A stretch of 64,000 nucleotides of DNA. Origin: Drosophila persimilis (Eukaryota; Arthropoda; Insecta; Diptera; Drosophilidae). Under the pieces are notes generated by a model. It saw nothing but the letters and a program-made list of their open reading frames with translations, was not told the origin of the DNA and made no database searches. Both the position numbers and the translations under genes were made by a program. The stretch spans positions 1,173,001-1,237,000 of the forward strand of contig NW_020825332.1 of assembly GCF_003286085.1 (NCBI RefSeq), read 5' to 3'. The stretch's first letter is position 1. Each line of letters starts with the position of its first letter. Below are positions 26,561 to 37,326 of this stretch, one piece after another.

Positions 26561-29500
26561 AAAAAGAAAATCATCATTTTTCTACATAATAGGGTTTAGA
26601 TAAAGTTAGATAATATAAACCCAAACACGAACAGTGATTGTTTCACATTTTACCGTATTTATCAAATCATTTACACGATTTCGAGCCAAATCTGCGACAC
26701 TTTTTTCGGCTGCTCGCTTTGTTGTTGTTGCTGTCAGATGCTGTTATCGATCACTGCTTCATTCGAATGAACTGCTTCAAGAGGTTCTTTGAACTCAGTG
26801 GCAAGTGGTTCATTAAATCAAACTGAACTGAATGATCGATTGCTGCGATCGAAAATTTGAATTTGAATTTAAATTTGAAATCAATCCCATTCAGGTACGC
26901 TTCTCTGCTCTCTGTTCTCTGATTAGCTCTGCTTTTAGGGGGCGAGGCGGCTTATCCGCACCCAATTACCAGCGGAAGCTCATCAATTTTTCAAGAACTC
27001 GTGACAGCCCAAAGCGACTTTTGCTCACATTATCTATCCCACTGTCGGTATGTTGTCAGCAGAACAGCAGTACAGCAGCAATAACAAGACACATGTAGCG
27101 GTGACTTAATTACCAGCCGCAAGCTGTTGCCATTAACAACAACTTTTGGGAATGGGTATGGGGATGAGGTCGATAAGCAGCTTTAGGCTTAGGTGTGGCA
27201 AAGGAAGTGGATGTGGTGCTCCAGAGACTCGTTTCAATTATGTTGTCAAAAGCCAAAACCAAACGACTGGCTGACTGCAATTTATAGTCCAATTAATTGA
27301 GGCCACATAACCGCAAATGCAGAATTAAATGATTACAAATCCAATGCTGGCTTGCCCTTGTCCTGTCGTACCACAGATGAACCTGATATCCTGATGTCCC
27401 GATGGCTGAGTGAGTGGCAGCGTGCAGGCAAGTTTGTTTCCAAAAAAGGATTTCCATGTCGAGATTTGTCGAGAGGAGAGTACGACTGGCAGCAGCTGCC
27501 AGGAACAGAAAGAAAGTAATTTAAATTTGTAAATCGATATGGTTGACGGCGCAGGGAACCGAACCCTTTTTTCTCTTTTTTGGCACCCATTTGAAAATTT
27601 ATAAATATTTTAACTTAATAAATGCGACGCCAGCGGCTGTCTACTCCCGCTCTAGGAGCCCTCAGCAGCTCCTGAAAAGAGCAAATGCCCAACATTTGCA
27701 TAAACTAAAGGGGAAACTTCCACGCGCCTCCCATCCCCTCCACCCAGCCTCTCAAGTGTTCTCTATTGTGGCTCCGGCTCCGGCTTGGGCTTCGGCTCGG
27801 GCTATGGCTCGGGCTGTGGCTGTCCTTTTCGTGAGCCTTGGCAAACATTCTCAAGTTGGCTGTCGAGTGAGCCGCGGGCGCTTTTCGCTTTACGCCTTCC
27901 ACCTTTGCTCTCCTCATTGTCGAAAGGAAAGAGTTTTCCCAGCAATGCTCCCGGTTTTCCAGGTTAACTTTACAGCAGCTTTAACGGCTAATGGCCGCTG
28001 AGCTCCGTCTGAGCAGGCTTTAAGCTGTTGCCCTGGCCAGGACAGAGCATTGCCGGGCCTTTCCTCCTCCTCCATTTGGTGGCGGCTCTCGTTTCATTGA
28101 CCCAAAATGCAAATTGACTGTGAAACAAATGTAGAAGTTCTTTGGTTTGGTTTGGTTTTGTTTGGGATGATCTGTATCCCACAGATACCACCACCGAAAA
28201 ATAGACATAGAAAACTTTTACATTCGCATAAAAAAAAACGAAATCGGAAATCAGGAGTCAAGCACCAGGAACAAAAACTCAATGAAGCTGCCACAATTTA
28301 TGGCTCAACATATCCTATATGGCATATGGCTGTACTTTTCGCTATAAATTATTCTCAGCACAGAGAAGCAGAAGCAGAAGGACTACTCCTCGCCGCCTCG
28401 CACACATAAAATATTATACATGAGTGGCTTTTATGCAAAGAAGCTGTATGGCAAATGGAGACACACCCCGCACAGCAGCCCTTAAAATTTGTTAGAACAT
28501 GGCCGAGAGGCGAGAGCCGAGCGTCAAGAGAGAGCAACAAGTTAGGGCCAAGTTAAGAAAAAGAAATATTGTGCGGCGGCAAAACTTTAAGAGCAAACGG
28601 AAATTGTTGGCCGCCCTTTTAGGTCGAGACAACCAGACAACCAGGGAATGATTTATCTTCTGCGTTAGTGGGTGAGGAAGGGAGGGATAATCATAACCAT
28701 AACCATACCCCCTCCATTCCATTGGAGCTCGCATTCATTAACAATTCATTAAATGCCACCAGCAAAAAAATAAACTCCACCTAATCGCGGAAATTTATCC
28801 TCGAAAGTGAGGGTGTTCGAAGAGGTCTCTCCATTCGATAAAGACATTTGATAAAGCAAGAAAAGAAGCCAGAAATAGGCCAGAGATTGCTTATACAAAC
28901 ACATTTTAGAGCATGTGCAGAATCTTATATTCAACTTGAACAGAGTATTTCGCAGGTCCCCTTGTGAGTTTTTCGAGCATTACAGCAAAGCCGCAGACTC
29001 GTATGTACATCATGTAAAAAGTGTAAAAATTAAATATGCACAATTATAATTATGACTATTTAATGGGGCGACGCGACGCAGCGTTTGTTTAACCAAAAGG
29101 CAAACAAATTGGGGAAAATTGGGGTGGGAAATGGGCAAAAACACAATCAATAAGTAATTTCCGCAACAAGTTCTGATGACAATTTCATTGGCTCTGACAC
29201 GTGTGACAGGCTGGAAAACACTCGTAAATATTGTAATTATTCATAAATATCAAATGAAGCTGCTCTGATAAATTAGCCGTATGTATTTATAGAAATACTC
29301 GTATCGAAGCAAAACAGAGCCTTATATAGCGCTCTCTTCAGGTAGAGGCCTACCAGAAACTCTTCCGCCAATTGACACCTCAGAAAAAATAAACAAACAA
29401 AAAACCAAATAGAAATAAATACATAGACGTAGAAATAGAAATAAAAGAAAGAAAGGTCAAGCCTCGGAGCGAGGGCCAAGAGATGAGAGCCATGCCACTT

Positions 29501-29680
29501 GACATTGTCCAAAAGCGAAACTGAAGCAAGAAAATACCCAGAGCTCCGTCGCTGACTCTGGCTCTGCCTCTGCCTCTCGAAAACCCACTCCACAGAAGAG
29601 GTTTCGTTTCGTTTTTGGCTTTTTTTCGTTTTGTTTCTCTAATTATGAGACTGGGGCTGGTGCTGGGTTCCAAAGATTTT
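26561..29680. other. Non-coding stretch, no supported gene
   Basis: AT-rich DNA between the DINE-like element and YLP gene 2. A GGCTCCGGCTCGGGC-like G/C-rich simple stretch lies near 27770-27820. No coding signal beyond chance frames. Confidence 0.5.
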
Positions 29681-29684
29681 TGGA

Positions 29685-29690
29685 TATAAA
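29685..29690 (+). promoter_or_regulatory. TATA box of YLP-motif gene 2
   Basis: TATAAA about 100 bp upstream of the ATG at 29789. An ATCAATC initiator-like sequence lies about 28 bp downstream, near 29714-29722. Confidence 0.65.
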
Positions 29691-29788
29691 TTGAGCAACT
29701 GGCAAGCAGAAAGGCATCAATCCGCTCAGGCAACAGCAGCACTTGCAGCACGCAATCAGCAAATTTCCGAAAAACCAAATCTTGAAAA

Positions 29789-30633
29789 ATGGTGAGCTAA
29801 AAACTGAACCTGCAGGATTAGGATTATCTCCTGGACATCGGCACGGGTTTCCTGAATCTCCTCTCTTTTCTTTCGAACAGAAAATCTTCTCGCTCGGTAG
29901 TGTCCTCGCCCTCTCGGCTGTGGCTAGTGCCGCTCTGGCTGCCCCTCAACTGGAGTCTCGTCTGCGTCGGGATGTCTCTGAGCTGGTGGATCCTGCAGGA
30001 GCAGCACCCGTGGAGTATCTGCCACCAGGCATCACCGAGGCTGCTCTGCTAGAGGATGTAGTCGAAGCTGAAGCTGATCCCCAAGGCACTGTCCTAGGCG
30101 GCGAGGGCTACGAGTACCGCACTGTGCGCCGCCTGAAGCTCCGTCATCGCAACCGTCGTGACGTCTCCCACTTGCAGGTGGCTCCTGCTCGTCAGTATCT
30201 GCCTCCCAGCCAGGCCTATCTGCCACCAGCTCCTGCTGCTCCTGCTGCTCCTGTTGCAGCACCCATCGATGACACCGAGGAGGTAGTCTCTGCCGCCGAG
30301 CCGAAGCTGGCGCTTGCCCGCGAGTATCTGCCGCCCGTGGAGGTGAGCACTGAGGCAGCACCCCAGGAGGAGACCACCCCCCTGCCGGAGGAGCCCGAGG
30401 CCGATGTTCGTGTGGTGGATGTCCCCACCAATGGAGCCGGGCAGCTGCTCGACGATGGCTACCACTACCAGCAGCCCGCGGAGATGCCCGCAGAGCTGCG
30501 CGAGGCGGCCCGGGAGTATCTGCCACCTCTCGAGGATGAGGCTGTAGTCGTAGAGGGTCCTGCCGATGGCCAGAGTGCGGTCCTGACCAACGATGGCTAC
30601 CAGTACCGGGCCGTCAGGCGTTACAGATTTTAA
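29789..30633 (+). CDS. Secreted YLP-motif protein (cuticle/extracellular-matrix type), paralog 2
   Basis: Exon 1 supplies only the ATG (29789-29791) before GTGAGC. Exon 2 starts at 29881 after CGAACAG and ends at 30633, giving 251 aa. The signal peptide (KIFSLGSVLALSAVASAALA) is followed by RLRRDVSEL, a GYEYRTVRRLKL module, a second RRDVSHL, an Ala/Pro-rich segment, five YLPP motifs, a DDGYHYQ module and a terminal DGYQYRAVRRYRF. Repeated RRDVS boxes preceded by basic residues could be proprotein cleavage points, which is inference. The ATG-only first exon, the YLPP spacing and the GYxYR modules match the gene at 15933-16624, so the two are duplicates on opposite strands. A longer reading that starts upstream at 29743 runs through the intron and is rejected. 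A poly(A) signal lies at 30706-30711. Precise role unknown; a structural extracellular protein is most likely. Confidence 0.9.
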
Positions 30634-30705
30634 ATATTTCATTTTTTTGCCGATTTACATTCACTTTTCTTGTTTTTTTTTTTAATTTTTTTTTGTTGAT
30701 TTTTA

Positions 30706-30711
30706 AATAAA
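30706..30711 (+). terminator. Poly(A) signal of YLP-motif gene 2
   Basis: AATAAA about 73 bp after the stop codon, inside a T-rich 3' UTR. Confidence 0.6.
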
Positions 30712-33390
30712 GTTGTAAAGTTTTTAAATGCTAAAAAGAAGAAGAATTTAACGGAAGAAAATATTATTTTAGCTTCAAGCGTAAGTTGGCTCATCATTTG
30801 CGCATGTACTTTCCTTATTTTCCCTGCAAATATTACGCATACGCAATGCGGACCGGCCCTAATTAGAAGACAGTAAATATCCAGCAAGCAGGCACTTGAT
30901 TACCAGACTCGAAATTCGGAATCATTAAGCGCAGCAGACAACAGGAGAACAACAGCAGGCGCTTTTTGGACAATCAAAGTCTGCCCCAAACAAACTTCAC
31001 ATTACGTATACGCCGGGGATGGTCATATTCCACGGATCTCCCCTGCTCGTGCTATGTATCCTGCTGCTCCTGCCGAGTCTGGCTTAGTGTTAGTGGCAAT
31101 CAAAGGTAGAAATGTCTATGTCCCTCGCCAATTAGATGGATTTACGAGCATGTGGCAATCCCTCCCTCATTCAGCCAGCACGCAGCACCTGCTCTCTTAA
31201 GCCTTTCGATATGAGAATAATTGCAGCTCTTTTTATGGCTCATCCTTCTCCTGCTCCTCACTCTGGTTTGGGTTGCCATGACCGCCTTTGGGGCGGCTTA
31301 ATTAATGCACTTGCGCGTTAATTCAACTCAATGGCAGGAGGCGGTCCTGGTGTTTTCAGGCAGCCAGAAGAACAGCATTAAGTGCTCACTCAAGTTAAAT
31401 TACTTTGACTGATGAATGGGAGGAGCAGCAGGAGCAGTAGCTGCAGCAGCAGCATCAGCAGGGCGTGCAGGACAGAACCCATCCAGGAAGAGAAGCAGAT
31501 AATGACCGTCTCGACATTTTTACAGGCAGCATGAAGCGATTTCTGCTTGAATACGCTTCATTCGTTGATTCGTTCATTCACATTTTTTGTTGGTCCCTTT
31601 TTAATTATTAAATCAATTGTGCGAAATTCAATTAAAATCTTTGCACAGCAGTAGGGACATGCCGTCGATTCGCATCGCATCGCATTGCATCGTATCGATG
31701 CCTGGAGCATGCTCAATTACATTCCGACATCTGTACAAATATGATAAACTTCCAGCATCGTATCGTTTGCAGCTTGTTTATTTTCGGGATCCGACCCCTC
31801 AAAGGGAATGGGGATGCGATGGGGAATGGTGGTTGGGATGGCCACTCTGCCTTTGACAGCCCGCTTATTGCATAATGTCACAAAACTGTCTCGAGATACA
31901 TCGCAAAAATCAAGAGCAACAAGCGGCCACAATCTTTTCGTTTCGTGTCGAGAAAGGACATTCGTGAGGGACAAGCCCAGAAAAGGACTTACCAGGGAAG
32001 GGACACAAACGATTTCAGATACGCCCTGAAAACAGAAAATGGAATTTCGCCCTCAGGTAATCAATTTCACTTGTGGAACGAGCACTGCACACACCGCGAG
32101 GCAGGATATCCCATATACCATATAGCATGTCCCATATATCCCATATCCTCTCTGTAAGTGACAGCCTCTCGCCCTGTGAAATGATATTAAAAGTTATTGT
32201 GCATATTTATAAATTTAATTTCACAGAGATACAGAGCAGCAGAAATCACTGCAGGACATTTCCGAGGTGGAGCAGCATCGTAAATGGCAGGAATTCCATT
32301 CCATGCGCTCAATATTCTTATGGTTTTTTAACATCTCTCCAGCCTCCCATCTCCGTTGTTCCCTCTGTCTCTCTGCCTCTGGTGCACATTTCATACACGC
32401 TTTGTCTCTTAAGCGGCGGTTATAAAAACAAAGGATACCAGAGATACTCGCACGACAAGATACTCGTACTTTCAGTACAGAAGTGTCGCGTCGGTCGCCC
32501 CGTCAAGTGGCGGAATTTAATGGTCGTCGAGGTGGGGGCAGCTCTGAGTGGCATATGGTAGAGAGATGCTGGCCTTACAGGTGCAACATTTGGCTCTGAC
32601 TAATTGAGTGCCTGAAATAAAATTGAAAGGCAGCAATGTGTCTAATTTCTGTCAATGTTTTGTAGGCTCTCAAAATAAAGGTAGTTGATGGCAGCAGCTT
32701 CAGGTAGAAAATAATTGCAGTAGGAAAATCTTTCATAGCAACCACATTGTCACCTGACATTGATTATTTGTGTTCACACTCATTAAGCATGCACTCATAA
32801 TTCGCTCATTATTATTCAATAATATTAAATCAACTCAGACAATGGACAGAAACAGGGACAGGGATTAAATGTCAGCAACAATCTGGATTGCAGTCGGCTA
32901 CAGCGAAAGCATAAGCAACAAAAACCATTTACTCAGGCTACTCGTATTTTTTTTGTGCCTTTGGCCAGGGATTTTATGTAATGCAAACACTTTGACTTAA
33001 TTAAAATGGCAATGGCAAACAAAAGGCTGCATTTCACTGCATGGGGAAAAAGAGAGGGAAAACCCGAGCAAACAATGAAGAAAATACATTGTTTTGATAA
33101 CTTGGACACAAAATTGGCTTTCCTCGGCAGAACAGAACAGAGTCCCAACTAAAATTACAAAAATTTTTGTAGTCAGGCTATTAATTTTCTAACGCAGAGG
33201 CCAAGAGAAAGATACGAGTATATTGTGCGCCCTGTTCTCGGTTACGTTTTTTGGTGAAATTACCAACACTCTGATGGTTTTGTATACAAAAGATTACTTT
33301 AATACTCGCCGAAGACTGTGTACATATATTGTTGTTGGTTTCTGGGATCTGGAAGTTGACTATTTGGAAGCCGTTTAGCCTTCATATTTA
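30712..33390. other. Non-coding stretch, no supported gene
   Basis: No coding frame with support. It contains CAG/GCA-rich DNA (31420-31480) and a short CGCATCGCAT-type repeat (31668-31700), both low-complexity. Confidence 0.5.
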
Positions 33391-33596
33391 ATGACTGCCA
33401 GCGAGAATCAAATAGTGGTATTGACTGATCCGACTGCTGGCCACGTCAAAGAAGCTCCGATGAAATCATAGCCATCTTCTTCTTCCAGTTTTCCTCTCTG
33501 ACGGCTAAGCGCTATAAGGAAACGCACAGGCAAAAGATTGGTAAGACTCGCTCGTCTCTGACGAGGACGGAGAAGATGAAGAATGAAACCACCTAA
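33391..33596 (+). CDS. Possible two-exon small basic protein (low confidence)
   Basis: An ATG at 33391 opens nine codons (MTASENQIV) ending at a possible donor (GTG|GTATTG, intron from 33418). A pyrimidine-rich tract leads to TTCCAG|TT, with exon 2 at 33489-33596. The joined product would be 45 aa, strongly basic, ending KMKNETT, and is followed at once by AATAAATAAA. For: the frame-compatible short intron and poly(A)-like sequence. Against: a weak donor and no family I recognise. Without splicing, exon 1 continues to MTASENQIVVLTDPTAGHVKEAPMKS and stops, so a short unspliced peptide or a gene remnant is equally possible. Confidence 0.25.
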
Positions 33597-35550
33597 TAAA
33601 TAAATATATTTTAATGTTTTATATTTATATGTACCATTTTGAGAATATATTTTAATGTTTGGAATTTAGTTTGGTCACAAGTTATGAGAAGAAATCAAAA
33701 CGGTGGCCACAACCGAAGTACTTTCTTCCCAACCTAAAATTGATCACGTCCACTTGCGTACAAATTGTGGCTGAAATGGAATCGGGAACATGGCATGGCA
33801 TGTGGCAGGTGTGTGCTAGTTTTGTGGCAAAATGAAAGGTTGCAATGAAAAATGATTTCCAGCAGTAGTTTGGGCTCCAGTTTGGGGCCTTGGCTATGCG
33901 ACTCTGCTTTTTGTACCCTTGCAACGTACGCAACCCAAAATTCATGTTACACAAGCCTGATGCTGATGCTAAATGATGGAATACCTAGATGTGGGCTCCT
34001 CTGGTGGTCGGTTTTAAGTGAACAGAGTTGGGAGAACATAACCACTCTCTAATTAGTGATGCGAAAATGTTGTGTCCATAACTGCTGTCCGTTTGACCAA
34101 CTCTGGGTAATCCAAGCCGGCACTGCTGACCATTAAATTTTATCCCGGCTGGCAAACAAGGCCTAATAATTAACCAATTACCTGGCCGCACTTCAAAGCA
34201 CTCCTGCTACCCCGAAAATCAAGTTGGTCGGTTCTTGGGTTACACACTCCCAAATCCCAAACTCCCGTCTACCATCTCCCATGGTTTCTATCCAAAAGTC
34301 CTTGCCTGTTGCTGGTTGCTGGCATTTTGACCAGAGGCCACAAAACTTTCTGCTTCCATGGGTTTAGTGGGTGTGGGTGTGGGTGTGGGGTGTGTGGTGT
34401 GGGATGTGGGCTGTGGGGGTAGGAATTGCTTATTCATAGCTCACTGACACACAAATGAGCGGCCATTAACGAGCTCCTTGATGGAACTTTTCAAGGGGCT
34501 TGGGTTTGGGTTTGGGACTCTAGAGATAGTGGAAGCCTCTGCAGTGGACAGCAAAGATTAACCCGGATCAAATGTTGCCAAAAACGAATGAAAAATAACA
34601 AGTGAGCAATAGACTTGGACTTGGAGTCATAGTTGGAGTTCTATTCTGTTTTGCTTAATTTTTTGAAGAATGAATCGACAAGAATTATAGATGATGTTGC
34701 CCCGAAATGTATAAATAAATGGGCTTCCAGTGGATATTTATAGACAGCAAAGATTAACACGGCTCTAATTTAAGCCACAGAAATGTTGCATGCCTTAAAT
34801 TCTTCGAAGAAATCTCACATTATTTATGGATGAAATGTTTTATGCCCTCAAAGACTTTTCACTTTTCGTGGGAGTCTTTTAAACTAATGAAAATGAGAGA
34901 AAAGTGCCAGCATCTACTCTACTCGTATCTCTACTTTCCAGCGGGAGGAGACTTGTGCGTGTCCTTGAATAGATATCAAACTGCTTTTCGGGGCGGGGGT
35001 GTCGTATGGATGGCAGAAGAAACATATAAACACGTACGCTGGCCCAACTATGAGAAACCCCTGGACCATTTCAACCCCTAAAGCAGCAGTAGGAGCAGAA
35101 GCAGAAGCAGGTGCCCATCAGAAAGCCCCCCGGCCCCAGCAGTGAAATAAAAAACGCATATTGCGTAAATTTCGATGTCAAAGGCGAAGGTATCCGCAGG
35201 TCGCAAAAGTCGGAGATTCCGAATAGGGACCATTGCCAGAGCCAAAGCCAGAGCCCCAGCCAGAGTCAGGTGCGTGTGCGGCACTTATGAGTGGCACTTA
35301 GTCTGGCCTAATACCCATCATTAGAGCATTTAACAGGAAACACGTGACACTGCATGGCAGCCATGCCTCCACCCCCTATGCTTCTCGTGGCTTCACAGAG
35401 ACACAGAAGTTGGAACAGAACACTTTAAAAATGCCCATTTCACACTCCAAAGGATTTGACAAAGCTGGCTTTTAAGGCCCTGGAAGTGGGCTACAGGCTG
35501 TGGGCTCTCTTCCAGCAGCCAGTACTCCAGCAGCAGCCGACACCCGGGAC
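33597..35550. other. Non-coding stretch, no supported gene
   Basis: AT-rich with a GTGGGTGT-type simple repeat at about 34368-34412. No supported coding frame. Confidence 0.5.
34368..34412. repeat. (GTGGGTGT)n simple repeat, degenerate
   Basis: Degenerate GT/GGGT-rich tandem stretch, read directly. Confidence 0.7.
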
Positions 35551-36270
35551 CTAGACACACAGTGGTTCAGTGAGATGCCACGCTGATTTTGCTTTTGCTC
35601 AGGAAATGTAATTAATTCGAAATTATTCCACAATCTAAGCTGAGAATAAACGACCTTCTTGTACCGTGGAATTAGGTGAGACGATTTAGGGTGTTTTCTT
35701 TTTGGTGACTTAACGCGCTTTTGGCAACCGATTAAGCTAATAGAAGCTTCTGCTTTGTTTGTTATGCTGGATTTGCTGTATACTAATGCAATAACAAAAT
35801 TGAGAAAACACTTCTTCAATCATTTGGTTGATCTGCCCGGATTCAATGAACATATGTAGATACATCGTATGCCAAAGAAGAGCCACAAAAAGAGGAAAGC
35901 AATGTGTGCCGCTGGCTGATAAAAAGAGGGGCCTGGTTATCTAAAGGAAAGAGGAATCTCTGCTAATTTAATTGTGTTTGAGTTTTCGGTAAGGCGCGCA
36001 AAATGAGCAGTGTTGTAAATTGGCCGTTTGATGTCATATAAATCATATAAACAACTTTTGGTTAATTTATTTTGTGGAGCCATTGTTTTCGCGTCTAACA
36101 GCACCTAGTTCTGCAACGGAAGTTAAATTTACATTTACATTACAGATATTGAGTACATTCAAGCAGTGGAACCTGTTAAGTTCTTGATCTTTGGCGGTAA
36201 ATAAAATAAACCCAAATTTAAACGTCTCATCTCATACATGCAACCATAATATGCCACAGCGAAACGTGGC
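35551..36270. repeat. Diverged tandem duplication, copy A (about 720 bp)
   Basis: Copy A begins with AGACACACAGTGGTTCAG and ends with GCGAAACGTGGCC, where copy B begins with the matching AGACACACAATGGTTCAT. Blocks shared in the same order include GCTCAGGA(A/T)ATGTAATT, ATTCCACAATCTAAGCT, GATTTAGGGTGTT, ATGAGC(A/G)GTGTTGTAAA, TTTTCGCG(T/C)CTAACAGCAC and TTGGCGGTAAAT. It is not low-complexity, so an ancient direct duplication of unique sequence is the simplest reading. On the minus strand copy A has a 115-codon open frame starting at a TTG; copy B does not keep it. Confidence 0.8.
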
Positions 36271-36960
36271 CCAGACACACAATGGTTCATTGCGATGCCG
36301 CGCTTATTTTGCCTTTGCTCAGGATATGTAATTCATTTCAACTTATTCCACAATCTAAGCTAATAAACGATTTTCTGGTACCGTGAGATGATTTAGGGTG
36401 TTGTGTTTTTTGGTGCTTTTAAATGTTTTCTTCAACCGATTAAACAAATGGATAACAATACAGTAATAAAATTCATAATAAGCTTTTTAAATACAATTTG
36501 GTTGACCTGAACTGTTTGGATTCAATAAAGATCTATCCAGATACATATATCCCACGCCAAAAAAAAAATCATGCAAAAAAGAAGCCACATATTTATGGCT
36601 GCCTGATAGGAGGCCCGTCACTTTCGCTATCTAAAAGGAAGGGAAATTTTAGTTAAATTTGTTTATGGTTTTTGTATTTCCCGCAAGGTACGCAAATGAG
36701 CGGTGTTGTAAAGTGGTCGTGCTCATATTGTTTCATTTATTCTTTGAAACTACTGAACTATGTTATTACACTGTTAAGTGCTGCTGTTTTCGCGCCTAAC
36801 AGCACTCAATTCTGCTACTCAAGTTAAATTTACAGTAGATGCAAGCAGTGCTACCGCGAGACTGCTTGAACTTGGCGGTAAATGAAGTAAATTCAAATTC
36901 AAACTTATCTCTTTTTCTCCCATTACTTATGACCACATGTGGCCAGAGTGAAACGTGGCC
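36271..36960. repeat. Diverged tandem duplication, copy B (about 690 bp)
   Basis: Direct-repeat partner of copy A, ending at GTGAAACGTGGCC just before the Mipp1 3' region. It has lost about 30 bp relative to copy A near 36450 and has many substitutions. The blocks AACAGCACT, GGCGGTAAAT and GTGTTGTAAAG remain. Confidence 0.8.
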
Positions 36961-36988
36961 GGGTCGCTCGTTTTTAATAATTATCCAT

Positions 36989-36994
36989 TTTATT
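36989..36994 (-). terminator. Candidate poly(A) signal of Mipp1
   Basis: AATAAA on the minus strand about 330 bp after the Mipp1 stop codon. Nearer alternatives are absent or weaker. Confidence 0.4.
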
Positions 36995-37085
36995 TAATTA
37001 ATATAAAGCTATTTTGTTGACTGTAGCACTTTCAACGTACGTTAAGCGTTTAGAAAAAAAAGTTACATATTGTAGTGTCTGTGCC

Positions 37086-37108
37086 TGTGTGTGTGTGTGT
37101 GTGTGTGT
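37086..37108. repeat. (GT)n microsatellite
   Basis: GT dinucleotide tract within the probable 3' UTR of Mipp1. Confidence 0.9.
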
Positions 37109-37326
37109 AGGTGTAGGTGTTTTTGTGTGTGGGGGCTGCAATGTGGGCGGAAGGTGGTGCTGAGGCTGGATTAAAAGTAGAAAATTTAAATCGAAAAATA
37201 CTTGAAAGACTTCCCTCGATGATGCTGCTCCATCCTCCACTTCCTCTTCCTATTCATTTGGTACGAACTTTGTACATTTTACAAACATTAAAAACTAAAC
37301 CAATCCGTTTCCGATTCAGATCCAGA

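Noticed and set aside
26638-26826. 62-codon plus-strand frame with a hydrophobic LLALLLLL stretch
   Set aside because: Leucine run from a CTTTGTTG-type repeat; no leader-gene context.
29743-29880. Upstream in-frame extension of YLP gene 2
   Set aside because: The stretch contains the donor GTGAGC and acceptor AACAG. Splicing gives a clean signal peptide, as in the paralog.
30032-30642. Long minus-strand frames opposite YLP gene 2
   Set aside because: Shadows of a G/C-rich, codon-biased gene; no independent signal.
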